From Lachnospiraceae bacterium NK4A144 (GTDB lineage Bacteria > Bacillota > Clostridia > Lachnospirales > Lachnospiraceae): a stretch of DNA of 64,000 nt. Shown in pieces: positions 44,730 through 52,609 of this stretch. A program made the position numbers and the translations under genes. Each line of letters starts with the position of its first letter. Position 1 is the first letter of the stretch. The DNA is taken from assembly GCA_000424365.1 (NCBI GenBank), contig AUJT01000001.1:62001-126000 (forward strand), read 5' to 3'. The notes under the pieces were generated by a model. The model was not told where the DNA came from, made no database searches, and saw only the letters and a program-made list of their open reading frames with translations.

Positions 44730-45959
44730 ATGAGCGACAACACAAAGTTTCTGACACTGCCGGCATTTGAGGAAGCCTCTGAAAAGGTTAAGGAAGTAAC
44801 CCTTGAGACAAAACTCATTCAGAGTGATTTTTTCTCAAAAAGCTGCGGAAATAATGTCTACCTTAAACCGGAAAATATGCAGAGAACAGGTGCATATAAG
44901 ATCCGGGGCGCATATTACAGGATCAGCAAATTGAGCGACGCTGAGCGTGCAAAGGGCGTTATCACTGCATCAGCAGGAAACCATGCACAGGGTGTTGCAT
45001 ATGCAGCACAGGTATTTGGATGCAAAGCAGTCATCGTAATGCCGACAACAACACCTCTTATCAAGGTTAATCGTACAAAGGCCCTCGGAGCCGAGGTAGT
45101 CCTTCACGGAGATGTGTATGATGATGCTGCAGAGGAAGCACTTCGACTTGCAAAGGAAAACGGATATACTTTCGTTCATCCTTTCGACGATCTGGGAGTA
45201 GCTACCGGACAGGGATCTATCGCAATGGAGATCTTTAAGGAACTTCCTCTTGTAGATTACATCCTCGTTCCTGTAGGAGGAGGCGGACTGGCAACAGGCG
45301 TTTCCACACTTGCAAAGCTCATGCATCCAAAGGTAAAAGTCATCGGTGTTGAGCCGGAAGGCGCTGCATGTCTTAGTGAATCTTTCAGAAACAGCAAGGT
45401 CACAACACTTCCGTCAGCATCCACTATAGCCGACGGTACAGCAGTAAAGACTCCGGGAGCGAATATTTTCCCATATCTTCAGAAAAATCTTGACGATGTC
45501 ATCACAGTACCGGATTCCGATCTCGTCATGGCTTTCCTGGATATGGTAGAAAACCACAAGATGGTTGTCGAAAACTCAGGTCTCTTAACTGTAGCAGCGC
45601 TGAAGCAGCTGACCTGTAAGGGTAAGAAAGTAGTTTCGATCCTTTCCGGCGGAAACATGGATGTTATCACCATGTCATCAGTTGTGCAGCAGGGACTTAT
45701 CCTCAGAGACAGGATCTTTACTGTTTCAGTACTTCTTCCGGATAAGCCGGGTGAACTTGAGCGTGTTGCAGGAGTTATCGCAAAGCAGAACGGAAATGTA
45801 ATAAAGCTTGAGCATAATCAGTTCATCACCATTAACCGCTCAGCTGCAGTGGAACTCCGTATCACTATGGAGGCGTTTGGAACAGACCATAAAGAACGTA
45901 TCCTGGCAGCACTTGATAAACAGGGATTCCGTCCCAAGCAGGTAAGAGCAACGCTTTAA
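44730..45959 (+). CDS. ilvA: Threonine ammonia-lyase with ACT domain
   Basis: The 409-residue PLP enzyme deaminates threonine to 2-oxobutyrate. The PLP lysine is in RTGAYKIRGAYY, and the phosphate loop is VPVGGGGLATG. The C-terminal ACT-like domain (about 330-409) starts FTVSVLLPDKPGELERVAGVI. The single short ACT domain resembles the IlvA/TdcB form common in Clostridia, so isoleucine synthesis or catabolism are both possible. The 170 nt upstream show no convincing T-box or promoter. Confidence 0.9.
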   Translation: MSDNTKFLTLPAFEEASEKVKEVTLETKLIQSDFFSKSCGNNVYLKPENMQRTGAYKIRGAYYRISKLSDAERAKGVITASAGNHAQGVAYAAQVFGCKAVIVMPTTTPLIKVNRTKALGAEVVLHGDVYDDAAEEALRLAKENGYTFVHPFDDLGVATGQGSIAMEIFKELPLVDYILVPVGGGGLATGVSTLAKLMHPKVKVIGVEPEGAACLSESFRNSKVTTLPSASTIADGTAVKTPGANIFPYLQKNLDDVITVPDSDLVMAFLDMVENHKMVVENSGLLTVAALKQLTCKGKKVVSILSGGNMDVITMSSVVQQGLILRDRIFTVSVLLPDKPGELERVAGVIAKQNGNVIKLEHNQFITINRSAAVELRITMEAFGTDHKERILAALDKQGFRPKQVRATL

Positions 45960-45976
45960 TATTTCAGTTGAAAATT

Positions 45977-46123
45977 AGTAACAGTTCACACGTAAACGGA
46001 GCACTACGCTGCGGAGTTTACGACCAAGAAAGATGAAAAGCCATTGGATTTTGCCCATCGCCGGAGGCGATTTAATTGGCAAAATCCGTTACGTGAGCGA
46101 GCTGGAAGCGAGTGAACAGTAAC
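45977..46123. repeat. 147-bp dispersed structured repeat, copy 2
   Basis: It is identical base for base to 10132-10278, with the same terminal and internal palindromes. It begins 17 nt after the ilvA stop and ends about 30 nt before the ylxM promoter. It therefore sits between transcription units. Confidence 0.85.
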
Positions 46124-46154
46124 AAAATTAATAAATGCCGGGTGTTAATATTTA

Positions 46155-46183
46155 GTGTTGACACTCGGCATTCTCTGTGTTAT
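46155..46183 (+). promoter_or_regulatory. Promoter of the ylxM-ffh-rpsP operon
   Basis: TTGACA (46155-46160), a 17-nt spacer, and TATCAT (46178-46183). It lies 28 nt upstream of the ylxM start. Confidence 0.75.
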
Positions 46184-46211
46184 CATTCCGTATGTTGTGG
46201 AGGTCTCTGCG

Positions 46212-46544
46212 ATGGAAGAGTTTGCAAAAGAAGCACTGCTCTATGATTTTTACGGAGAACTTCTGAATGACCGTCAGCGTGAAGTATATGATGCTTACAC
46301 GATGGAAGATCTGTCATTGGCGGAGATTGCAGAGCAGTATGGTATAAGCCGACAGGCTGTATCGACCATGATAGCCCGTTGTAGAAAAGCTTTGAAAAAT
46401 TACGAAGAAAGACTGCATCTGGTACAAAAATTTGAAGAGATGAAATCCTTTGCCGGTGAGATACGCGAGCTTTCAAAAAAAATCGAAAGCCCGGAAGCGG
46501 AAAAAATACAGGATCTGGCAGACAGGATATTGGGTGATTTATAG
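46212..46544 (+). CDS. ylxM: YlxM-family helix-turn-helix protein (UPF0122)
   Basis: The 110-residue protein contains a sigma-70 region 4-like helix-turn-helix (LSLAEIAEQYGISRQAVSTMIARCRKAL). The family is found next to ffh and may act on or with the SRP pathway. The start at 46212 has GGAGG at 46199-46203; upstream in-frame TTG 46155 is the -35 box and so is rejected. It overlaps ffh by one base. Confidence 0.9.
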   Translation: MEEFAKEALLYDFYGELLNDRQREVYDAYTMEDLSLAEIAEQYGISRQAVSTMIARCRKALKNYEERLHLVQKFEEMKSFAGEIRELSKKIESPEAEKIQDLADRILGDL

Positions 46545-47911
46545 TGGCATTTGAAAGCCTTACAGAAAAACTACAAAATGTTTTCAAGGGTCTCAGATCC
46601 AAAGGAAAACTGACTGAAAAAGATGTCCAGGCTTCCATGAAGGAAGTAAAGATGGCTCTTTTGGAAGCAGATGTAAACTTCAAGGTAGTAAAACAGTTCG
46701 TTAAGTCAGTTGAGGAGAGAGCTGTCGGTGAAGAAGTTCTTAACGGATTAAATCCCGGACAGACAGTTATCAAGATCGTTAACGAAGAGATGATAAGTCT
46801 CCTCGGATCTGATACAACAGAGCTGACTTTTGCGCCCGGTAAGAGTGTTACAGTTATCATGATGTGCGGTCTGAACGGTGCCGGTAAGACAACAACTACC
46901 GCAAAACTTGCAGGAAAGCTCAAGACAAAGGGCAAGAAGAGCCTGCTCGTTGCCTGTGACGTTTATCGTCCCGCCGCTGTCAAGCAGCTGCAGATAAACG
47001 GTGAAAAGCAGGGCGTTGAAGTTTTCGCGATGGAGGATTCCAAAGATCCTGTTGCGATCGCGGAAGCCGCAGTTGAATATGCTAAAAAGAATGGCCATAC
47101 GGTCGTTATACTCGATACAGCCGGTCGTCAGCAGATTGATGAAGAGCTGATGGACGAGCTGAAACGCATCAAGGAGCATGTTGAGATACTTGATACACTC
47201 CTTGTTGCAGATGCAAGTACAGGTCAGGCAGCAGTTGATGTTGCCCGTGGATTTGATGAAAAGGTCGGAATCGACGGCGTTATCCTTTCCAAGATGGATG
47301 GTGATGCTCGAGGCGGTGCAGCCCTTTCAATCCGTTCAGTAACAGGAAAGCCCATTCTTTTTGTTGGTATGGGTGAAAAACTTTCGGATCTGGAGCAGTT
47401 CTATCCTGATCGAATGGCTTCCAGGATCCTTGGTATGGGTGATGTGCTCTCGCTTATCGAAAAAGCCGCTGAAACGGTTGATGTCGAAGCAGCGAAGGGC
47501 ATGCAGGATAAAGTTAAAAAAGGAAAGTTCGACTTTGACGATTATCTGACCAGTATGGATCAGATGAGAAAGATGGGTGGACTCACTTCTATCCTTGGTA
47601 TGCTGCCGGGACTTACAGGCGGTAAGGATATAAGCGGTATGGTTGATGAAACAGCCTTGAACCGCAATGAAGCGATCATTCATTCCATGACAAAGGCAGA
47701 GAGAGCTAATCCGGATATCCTGACACCACAGAGAAAGCTGAGAATAGCCAAGGGCTCCGGCGTGGACATCATGTATGTAAACCGACTGGTAAAACAGTTT
47801 AAGGAAATGCAGAAAATGATGAAAAAGATGCCCGGAATGATGAAGGGCAGAAAAAGAGGCGGTTTCGGCGGTCTCGGAAATCTTTCAAACCTCATGAGAG
47901 GTATGCGTTAA
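46544..47911 (+). CDS. ffh: Signal recognition particle protein Ffh
   Basis: The 455-residue GTPase starts with GTG at 46544 inside the ylxM stop. NG domain: GLNGAGKTTTTAKLAGKL, DVYRPAAVKQLQ, DTAGRQQIDEELM, SKMDGDARGG. The Met-rich M domain (about 300-455) ends in MKKMPGMMKGRKRGG. It binds signal peptides and 4.5S RNA, and its receptor ftsY is 2 kb upstream. Confidence 0.96.
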   Translation: MAFESLTEKLQNVFKGLRSKGKLTEKDVQASMKEVKMALLEADVNFKVVKQFVKSVEERAVGEEVLNGLNPGQTVIKIVNEEMISLLGSDTTELTFAPGKSVTVIMMCGLNGAGKTTTTAKLAGKLKTKGKKSLLVACDVYRPAAVKQLQINGEKQGVEVFAMEDSKDPVAIAEAAVEYAKKNGHTVVILDTAGRQQIDEELMDELKRIKEHVEILDTLLVADASTGQAAVDVARGFDEKVGIDGVILSKMDGDARGGAALSIRSVTGKPILFVGMGEKLSDLEQFYPDRMASRILGMGDVLSLIEKAAETVDVEAAKGMQDKVKKGKFDFDDYLTSMDQMRKMGGLTSILGMLPGLTGGKDISGMVDETALNRNEAIIHSMTKAERANPDILTPQRKLRIAKGSGVDIMYVNRLVKQFKEMQKMMKKMPGMMKGRKRGGFGGLGNLSNLMRGMR

Positions 47912-47997
47912 ATATGTGTTGATTTCAGTATGCAATAATGCATTTGAAATATATAAAAGCTAATAATTAATTTTAATTAAGTTAAGGAGAAACAACA

Positions 47998-48246
47998 ATG
48001 GCAGTTAAGATCAGATTAAAGAGAATTGGTAAGAAGAAGGCTCCGTTCTACAGAGTAGTAGTAGCAGATTCACGTGTATCCGTAAGCTGCGCAAAGGCAG
48101 TTGACGAGATCGGTACATACGATCCCCTTCAGGAGCCTGCAGCATTCAAGGTTGACGAAGAGGCTGCTAAGAAGTGGCTTGCTAACGGTGCTCAGCCTAC
48201 AGAGACTGTTGCCAGACTTTTCAAGAAGGCAGGCATCCTCGCATAA
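47998..48246 (+). CDS. rpsP: 30S ribosomal protein S16
   Basis: This 82-residue protein has the typical start [24 protein letters not shown] and the [11 protein letters not shown] motif. AAGGAG precedes the ATG. It sits between ffh and khpA in the standard order. Confidence 0.97.
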   Translation: MAVKIRLKRIGKKKAPFYRVVVADSRVSVSCAKAVDEIGTYDPLQEPAAFKVDEEAAKKWLANGAQPTETVARLFKKAGILA

Positions 48247-48336
48247 TTCCTGCTTCGTGAGGGGAACCCGTAACGCAATTTTTTCGGGAATCCTTTCTAA
48301 GGCGCGTGAGTCGCAGCAATATGGAGGAGGTATACG

Positions 48337-48567
48337 ATGAAGGAAGTTGTAGAGGTTATCGCCAAAGCACTTGTAGATCATCCGGAAGAGGTACAGGTTA
48401 CCGAAACCGAGAATGATAGAACCATCGAAGTAGAGCTTAAAGTTGCAGCCGGAGACATGGGGAAGGTTATCGGAAAGCAGGGTAGAATTGCCAAGGCTAT
48501 CCGTTCTGTTGTCAAGGCCGCTTCTTCAAGAGAAAACAAAAAGGTGAATGTAGAAATTGTTCAGTGA
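48337..48567 (+). CDS. khpA: KH-domain RNA-binding protein KhpA
   Basis: The 76-residue single KH domain has the GxxG loop in GKVIGKQGRIAKAIRSVV. KhpA partners KhpB (Jag) in RNA binding and cell-length control in Firmicutes. GGAGGAGG precedes the ATG. It overlaps rimM by 11 nt. Confidence 0.93.
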   Translation: MKEVVEVIAKALVDHPEEVQVTETENDRTIEVELKVAAGDMGKVIGKQGRIAKAIRSVVKAASSRENKKVNVEIVQ

Positions 48568-49069
48568 TGGATATGTGTCAGCAGGCACAATTACTTCCAC
48601 CCACGGCATAAGAGGAGAGGTCAAGGTTTATCCGACAGTGGATGACCCTGACCGCTTTTCGTCTTTTGGGAAAGTGCTGCTGTCTAATGGAAAAACGGAA
48701 GTCGAAGCAGAAATAGAAAATGTAAAGTATTTTAAGAATCTGGTTATCGTAAAGTTCCGTGGTATCGATGATATAAATGATGTAATGAAGTATCGCAGAT
48801 GGAATATCCTCGTAACACGTGAGGATGCGGCAGATCTTAAGGAAGGTCAGTACTTTGAAGTAGATATCATCGGTCTGAAAGTAGTAACTGACGATGACAG
48901 AGAGATCGGAAAAATTACGGAGATCCTCCATACCGGTGCAAATGATGTTTACACCGTTAAGGGAGAGTCCGGAAAAGAGATACTGATACCTGCCATTCAG
49001 CAGTGTATCCTCGATGTGGATCTTGAAAATGGCGTAATGAAAGTTCATCTGCTGAACGGAATGGAATAA
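48557..49069 (+). CDS. rimM: Ribosome maturation factor RimM
   Basis: The 170-residue protein has the RimM domain (GTITSTHGIRGEVKVYPTVDDPDRF) and a PRC barrel (QYFEVDIIGLKVVTDDDREIG, LIPAIQQCILDVD). It helps 30S assembly with S19. The likely start is TTG 48557, which gives the normal few residues before the conserved strand; GTG 48575 is the alternative. Confidence 0.93.
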   Translation: MFSDGYVSAGTITSTHGIRGEVKVYPTVDDPDRFSSFGKVLLSNGKTEVEAEIENVKYFKNLVIVKFRGIDDINDVMKYRRWNILVTREDAADLKEGQYFEVDIIGLKVVTDDDREIGKITEILHTGANDVYTVKGESGKEILIPAIQQCILDVDLENGVMKVHLLNGME

Positions 49070-49071
49070 GT

Positions 49072-49812
49072 ATGTATTTTCAGGTAATCACTTTATTTCC
49101 GGATATGATCCGAAATGCCATGCAGACAAGTATCATGGGACGAGCTGTGGGAACCGGATTAGTGGATCTCGATACGGTAAACTTAAAAGAGTTTTCACAA
49201 AATCGCTATGGTTCAGTTGATGATTATCCATATGGCGGCGGCGCAGGCATGCTTATCCAGTGTGAACCGGTCTGGCAGGCATATCAGCGAGCTATGGAGA
49301 ATATTGCGGCGCATGCAGGTGAAAAGTCGGATAATGGTACACAAGAAAAGACCCGTGTGATCTTTACATCGCCTGGTGGAAAGGTATTTAATAATGACCT
49401 TGCAAAGGAACTGAGTACTGCTGACAATCTGGTATTTCTCTGCGGTCATTATGAAGGTATAGATGAGCGTATTCTACGTGAGATCGTTACGGATGAGATC
49501 TCTATCGGTGACTATGTGCTGACCGGGGGAGAGCTTCCGGCGCTTGTAATGATGGACGCCGTATCCAGATTTGTTCCCGGTGTACTTCATAATGATGTAT
49601 CAGCAGAAACCGAATCCTTTGGAAACGGTCTCCTCGAGTATCCGCAGTATACCCGTCCTTCAGAATGGAAGGGCAAAAAAGTACCGGATATCATTCTATC
49701 CGGTGATCACAAAAAAGTAGACCTCTGGCGCATGCAGCAGTCAATACACAGGACAGCCGAACGCCGCCCTGACCTCTACGCAGAGTGGTTGAGAAACAGA
49801 GGAATATATTAA
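49072..49812 (+). CDS. trmD: tRNA (guanine-N1)-methyltransferase
   Basis: The 246-residue SPOUT methyltransferase forms m1G37. The knot motifs are FLCGHYEGIDERI and ISIGDYVLTGGELPALVMMDAV, and the N-terminus is FQVITLFPDMI. It is two bases from rimM. A terminator follows, rather than rplS, which lies 5.3 kb downstream beyond two protease genes. Confidence 0.96.
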   Translation: MYFQVITLFPDMIRNAMQTSIMGRAVGTGLVDLDTVNLKEFSQNRYGSVDDYPYGGGAGMLIQCEPVWQAYQRAMENIAAHAGEKSDNGTQEKTRVIFTSPGGKVFNNDLAKELSTADNLVFLCGHYEGIDERILREIVTDEISIGDYVLTGGELPALVMMDAVSRFVPGVLHNDVSAETESFGNGLLEYPQYTRPSEWKGKKVPDIILSGDHKKVDLWRMQQSIHRTAERRPDLYAEWLRNRGIY

Positions 49813-49817
49813 TGAAT

Positions 49818-49860
49818 TCACCGAATGATCTCATTTGTGGAGATTGTTCGGTGATTTTTT
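49818..49860 (+). terminator. Terminator after trmD
   Basis: Stem TCACCGAA/TTCGGTGA with inner ATCTC/GAGAT, followed by a T-run (49854-49860). Confidence 0.85.
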
Positions 49861-49891
49861 TATGCGGTGCACTTAGCGAGGTATATTCGAG
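49860..49891. repeat. Dispersed repeat, second family, partial copy
   Basis: It is a 32-nt match (30 of 32) to 25025-25056. Only the left end of the element is present, directly after the trmD terminator. Confidence 0.6.
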
Positions 49892-49916
49892 AAACTTTTC
49901 TTTTATACAATTTAAG

Positions 49917-49956
49917 TCATTTTTGTCATATCTAAATTTTCGTTTTTCTTAAGAAT
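49917..49956 (+). promoter_or_regulatory. Upstream motif shared by the two subtilase genes (copy 1)
   Basis: TCATT..TTGTC..TCTAAA and a final TTCTTAAGAA palindrome resemble 52383-52419 in sequence and order. It lies about 130 nt before the first protease gene. It could be a shared regulator site; AT-rich similarity by chance is possible. The remaining sequence to 50083 shows only the RBS AGGAGGGG. Confidence 0.4.
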
Positions 49957-50083
49957 AAAATAAGGATTTGTTCTCTTCATGCCGATATATTTCTAAAGCG
50001 GAATCTTTGTTTTTTTACTGTAATTGAAAGGAGTATATATAAGTGATATGAAGTGAGATCATTGCTTGTATTAGGAGGGGCAT

Positions 50084-52276
50084 ATGAAGAAAAGAATAAA
50101 AAAATTGACGGCTCTGTTTCTGGCACTGTCGATGACATTGTGGATGTCCGGAGGAGCATATGCTTCGGAAGTTTCCATGGATGACATTCCGGATATGACT
50201 GTATCCGAAGATGTGATACCGGAGGAAGCCGAGGCAGAAGAAACAGGAGTTACTGCTGATTCTACAGAAGAAAACGGCGTGACTGCGGCAATGAAAGTCT
50301 CTGCAAAGATAAAAGAAAAAGCAGCAGAGCTTAGATCATTTAGTGCCGATGTGGACTATGTAAATGGTGAAGGTGTAGTCTTAGCCGAAACAAAAGAAGA
50401 AGCTGAAAAAATTGCAGCAGAGTATGGTGGAACGCTCAAACGATATGCGGAAGGCATTGCAACCATTGATTTTGGAAGAAATACAGTAGATGCGCTTAAT
50501 GAGACTGCTGATAAAATGACTGCAACGATAGTTGTTGAACCTAACTTCATTCGTCATATCGATGGAGTACGTCCGGACAATGAAGAGAAGCAGGATCAGT
50601 CATACAATGTTCTAAGTATTGAGAATTCGCAGGATTTGAAAGATGCAAATGATAATGGCACTGAAATGAGTATTACTGCAACTGCTGCGCCGAATGATCC
50701 ATGGTATGCTGAAAGTAGCACATGCTATCAGTGGTTTCATAATAAAATTAAAACCTTAGAAGCGCATGAATTGGCTACAGGAAAGGGAGTAAGAGTTGCT
50801 GTAATTGATTCAGGAATATATGTCAATAGTGGCACTAGGGATTTTAAGGATGATACAGAAGTTCATTATGTTTCGTCTATGTCAGATGGTGTTGACAGAA
50901 ATGGACATGGTTCAAATTGCGCAGGTATTATAGGTGCAGTAAAAAATAATAACCTTCACGGTTTTGGAGTTGCGAGTGATTCAACGATCGATTCGATAAA
51001 AGGTTTGGATGATAAAGGTAGTGGTTCAGACGCTGATATAATGGAAGCTATGAAAATGGCGGCTAAAAATAAGGCAAATGTTATCAGCATGAGCCTTGGT
51101 GGACCGGGTTCAAGTGATTCATTCCAGGAAGTCTGTACAGATATTGCAGAAGAGGGTATTACGATCATAGCGGCTGCGGGAAATGAGAGTACAGATGAGA
51201 TTTCTTATCCGGCAGGTTATGAAAATGTTATTGCTGTTGCTTCTGCTGAAAAAGATGATACATTATCTGATTTTTCTAATTACGGAGATTGGGTAGATAT
51301 TGTTGCATGTGGTGGTCGGTATATCTATTCGGAAGCACCAAATGGGGCATCCAAGGACTATACCGGATATGCGGGTACATCACAGGCAACACCTCAGGTT
51401 GCGGCAGCTGCAGCTCTTATGTATGAGGTTAACCCTGAATTTAAAAAGGATGCTTCTATTGATACACCAAATGCGATAAGGGAAATTCTTTTATCAACGA
51501 CAGATGAAAAAGAGTATAAATACAAGGATCATGTAGTGACGGGACTTTTACAGGTTGACGCAGCTGTAGAGATGGCTAAAGATTACAGCGGTTCTGCCGG
51601 TTCCAGTTATACAATTGTTGATCCGGCAGGATGGTATGGAAGACGTCTTTCCGGAAGGATCTGTCAGGGTGGTTCATTAAAGCTTGCAGTGGGTGATGCT
51701 TCAGGTAATGTAAAAGCTGCGAAGTCAGTCGCAAAGACTGCAGTGTGGGCTAGTGATAATCCGTCTGTTCTTGCAGTAAAAAAAGGAAAAGTAAAGTGCA
51801 GTAAAACAGCAGCAATTGGTACAAAGGTAAAAGTGACGGCAACGATCGGTACAAGTGTAGTGACATACAACTTTACTGTATCATATAAGCCAAAGATGTT
51901 TGGTGTATGTCATACTTCGATAAAGAAAAATGGACATAAATATAAATATGTCTATAAGTTTAAGTCCAATATGATCGGAAACGGAAAAGTAGGCGGATCA
52001 TATATATTGACAAATCCTTATTATCTTACAGGCGGAGAGGCCCGGCTGATGTGGGATATCAATAAAAAGACAGGCTTTTATTGGTATTACGCAGCAAACT
52101 CTAATTATAGGTATGATATTACGATACCAAAGGGTCAGCAGAAAAAAATGACAGTAGAGAACGGTAAAAACGGAAAACCTGTTCATATAAAGATCAATTC
52201 GCCCGGAAAATATACTATAAAGTATAAAGTTTTGGATGGATCAAATAAGACCTTCAAGGTCATTATAAAAGCATAA
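50084..52276 (+). CDS. Secreted subtilisin-like serine protease (S8), paralogue 1
   Basis: The 730-residue protein has a signal peptide (1 to about 28, KKLTALFLALSMTLWMSGGAYA) and an acidic pro-region. The S8 catalytic domain (about 205-510) has Asp242 (VAVIDSGIY), His275 (NGHGSNCAGI), Asn in AAAGNEST and Ser433 (GTSQATPQVAAA; the usual GTSMAxP Met is Gln). An Ig-like bacterial domain and a C-terminal beta-rich module of about 110 residues ending in PGKYTIKYKVLDGSNK follow. There is no LPXTG or membrane anchor. AGGAGGGG precedes the ATG. It probably degrades extracellular protein. Confidence 0.88.
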   Translation: MKKRIKKLTALFLALSMTLWMSGGAYASEVSMDDIPDMTVSEDVIPEEAEAEETGVTADSTEENGVTAAMKVSAKIKEKAAELRSFSADVDYVNGEGVVLAETKEEAEKIAAEYGGTLKRYAEGIATIDFGRNTVDALNETADKMTATIVVEPNFIRHIDGVRPDNEEKQDQSYNVLSIENSQDLKDANDNGTEMSITATAAPNDPWYAESSTCYQWFHNKIKTLEAHELATGKGVRVAVIDSGIYVNSGTRDFKDDTEVHYVSSMSDGVDRNGHGSNCAGIIGAVKNNNLHGFGVASDSTIDSIKGLDDKGSGSDADIMEAMKMAAKNKANVISMSLGGPGSSDSFQEVCTDIAEEGITIIAAAGNESTDEISYPAGYENVIAVASAEKDDTLSDFSNYGDWVDIVACGGRYIYSEAPNGASKDYTGYAGTSQATPQVAAAAALMYEVNPEFKKDASIDTPNAIREILLSTTDEKEYKYKDHVVTGLLQVDAAVEMAKDYSGSAGSSYTIVDPAGWYGRRLSGRICQGGSLKLAVGDASGNVKAAKSVAKTAVWASDNPSVLAVKKGKVKCSKTAAIGTKVKVTATIGTSVVTYNFTVSYKPKMFGVCHTSIKKNGHKYKYVYKFKSNMIGNGKVGGSYILTNPYYLTGGEARLMWDINKKTGFYWYYAANSNYRYDITIPKGQQKKMTVENGKNGKPVHIKINSPGKYTIKYKVLDGSNKTFKVIIKA

Positions 52277-52286
52277 CGTTTCTAAG

Positions 52287-52326
52287 ACTGCTGCTTCGGT
52301 GATATATTTACCGGGCAGCAGTTTTT
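52287..52326 (+). terminator. Terminator after subtilase 1
   Basis: Stem ACTGCTGC/GCAGCAGT with inner GGT/ACC, followed by TTTTT. Confidence 0.8.
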
Positions 52327-52382
52327 ACAAAGAAAAAATGAAGAAAAGTGTAAGATGAGGTCATTTGTGCTTAAGAAATAAT

Positions 52383-52446
52383 TCATTCTTTGTCTAAAAT
52401 TTAAGGAAAACTTAAGAATTGTACAAAAAATACAATTTTTGTACAA
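52383..52446 (+). promoter_or_regulatory. Shared upstream motif (copy 2) and 11-bp palindrome before subtilase 2
   Basis: TCATT..TTGTCTAAA..CTTAAGAAT parallels 49917-49956. It runs into a perfect inverted repeat TTGTACAAAAA (52419-52429) / TTTTTGTACAA (52436-52446) with a 6-nt loop. This could be an operator. Confidence 0.5.
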
Positions 52447-52464
52447 TATCGGGTACATAAAGTC

Positions 52465-52493
52465 TTGTTCAAAAATTAATGCAATGATAAAAT
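52465..52493 (+). promoter_or_regulatory. Possible promoter of subtilase 2
   Basis: TTGTTC (52465-52470), 17 nt, TAAAAT (52488-52493). The palindrome ends 18 nt upstream. The predicted transcript start would fall at the base of the following hairpin. Confidence 0.45.
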
Positions 52494-52495
52494 AT

Positions 52496-52550
52496 GACCG
52501 TTGTGTGACTTTCGGATTTTATCCGGAGAGTCACGACGGTCTTTTTTGTT
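52496..52550 (+). terminator. Leader hairpin with T-run (possible attenuator) before subtilase 2
   Basis: GACCGT/ACGGTC with GTGACT/AGTCAC and CGGAT/ATCCG inner stems is followed by TTTTTT. The previous gene already has its own terminator. This one lies right after a promoter-like sequence and 60 nt before the coding start, which suggests attenuation. Confidence 0.6.
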
Positions 52551-52609
52551 TTATCCAAGGATGGGGAGCAGAAAAGAAAAAAATCAGGAGTTATCAATTT
52601 GGAGGAAAC

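Noticed and set aside
46155-46211. N-terminal extension of ylxM from TTG 46155
   Set aside because: That TTG is the -35 box of the promoter, and the family starts near MEEFAKEALLYDFY.
46183-46935. 250-codon minus-strand frame
   Set aside because: It is antisense to ylxM and ffh, which are certain; its composition is typical of a shadow frame.
52439-52609. N-terminal extension of the second subtilase
   Set aside because: The extension spans a promoter-like region and a terminator hairpin. A normal signal peptide and GGAGG mark 52610 as the start.
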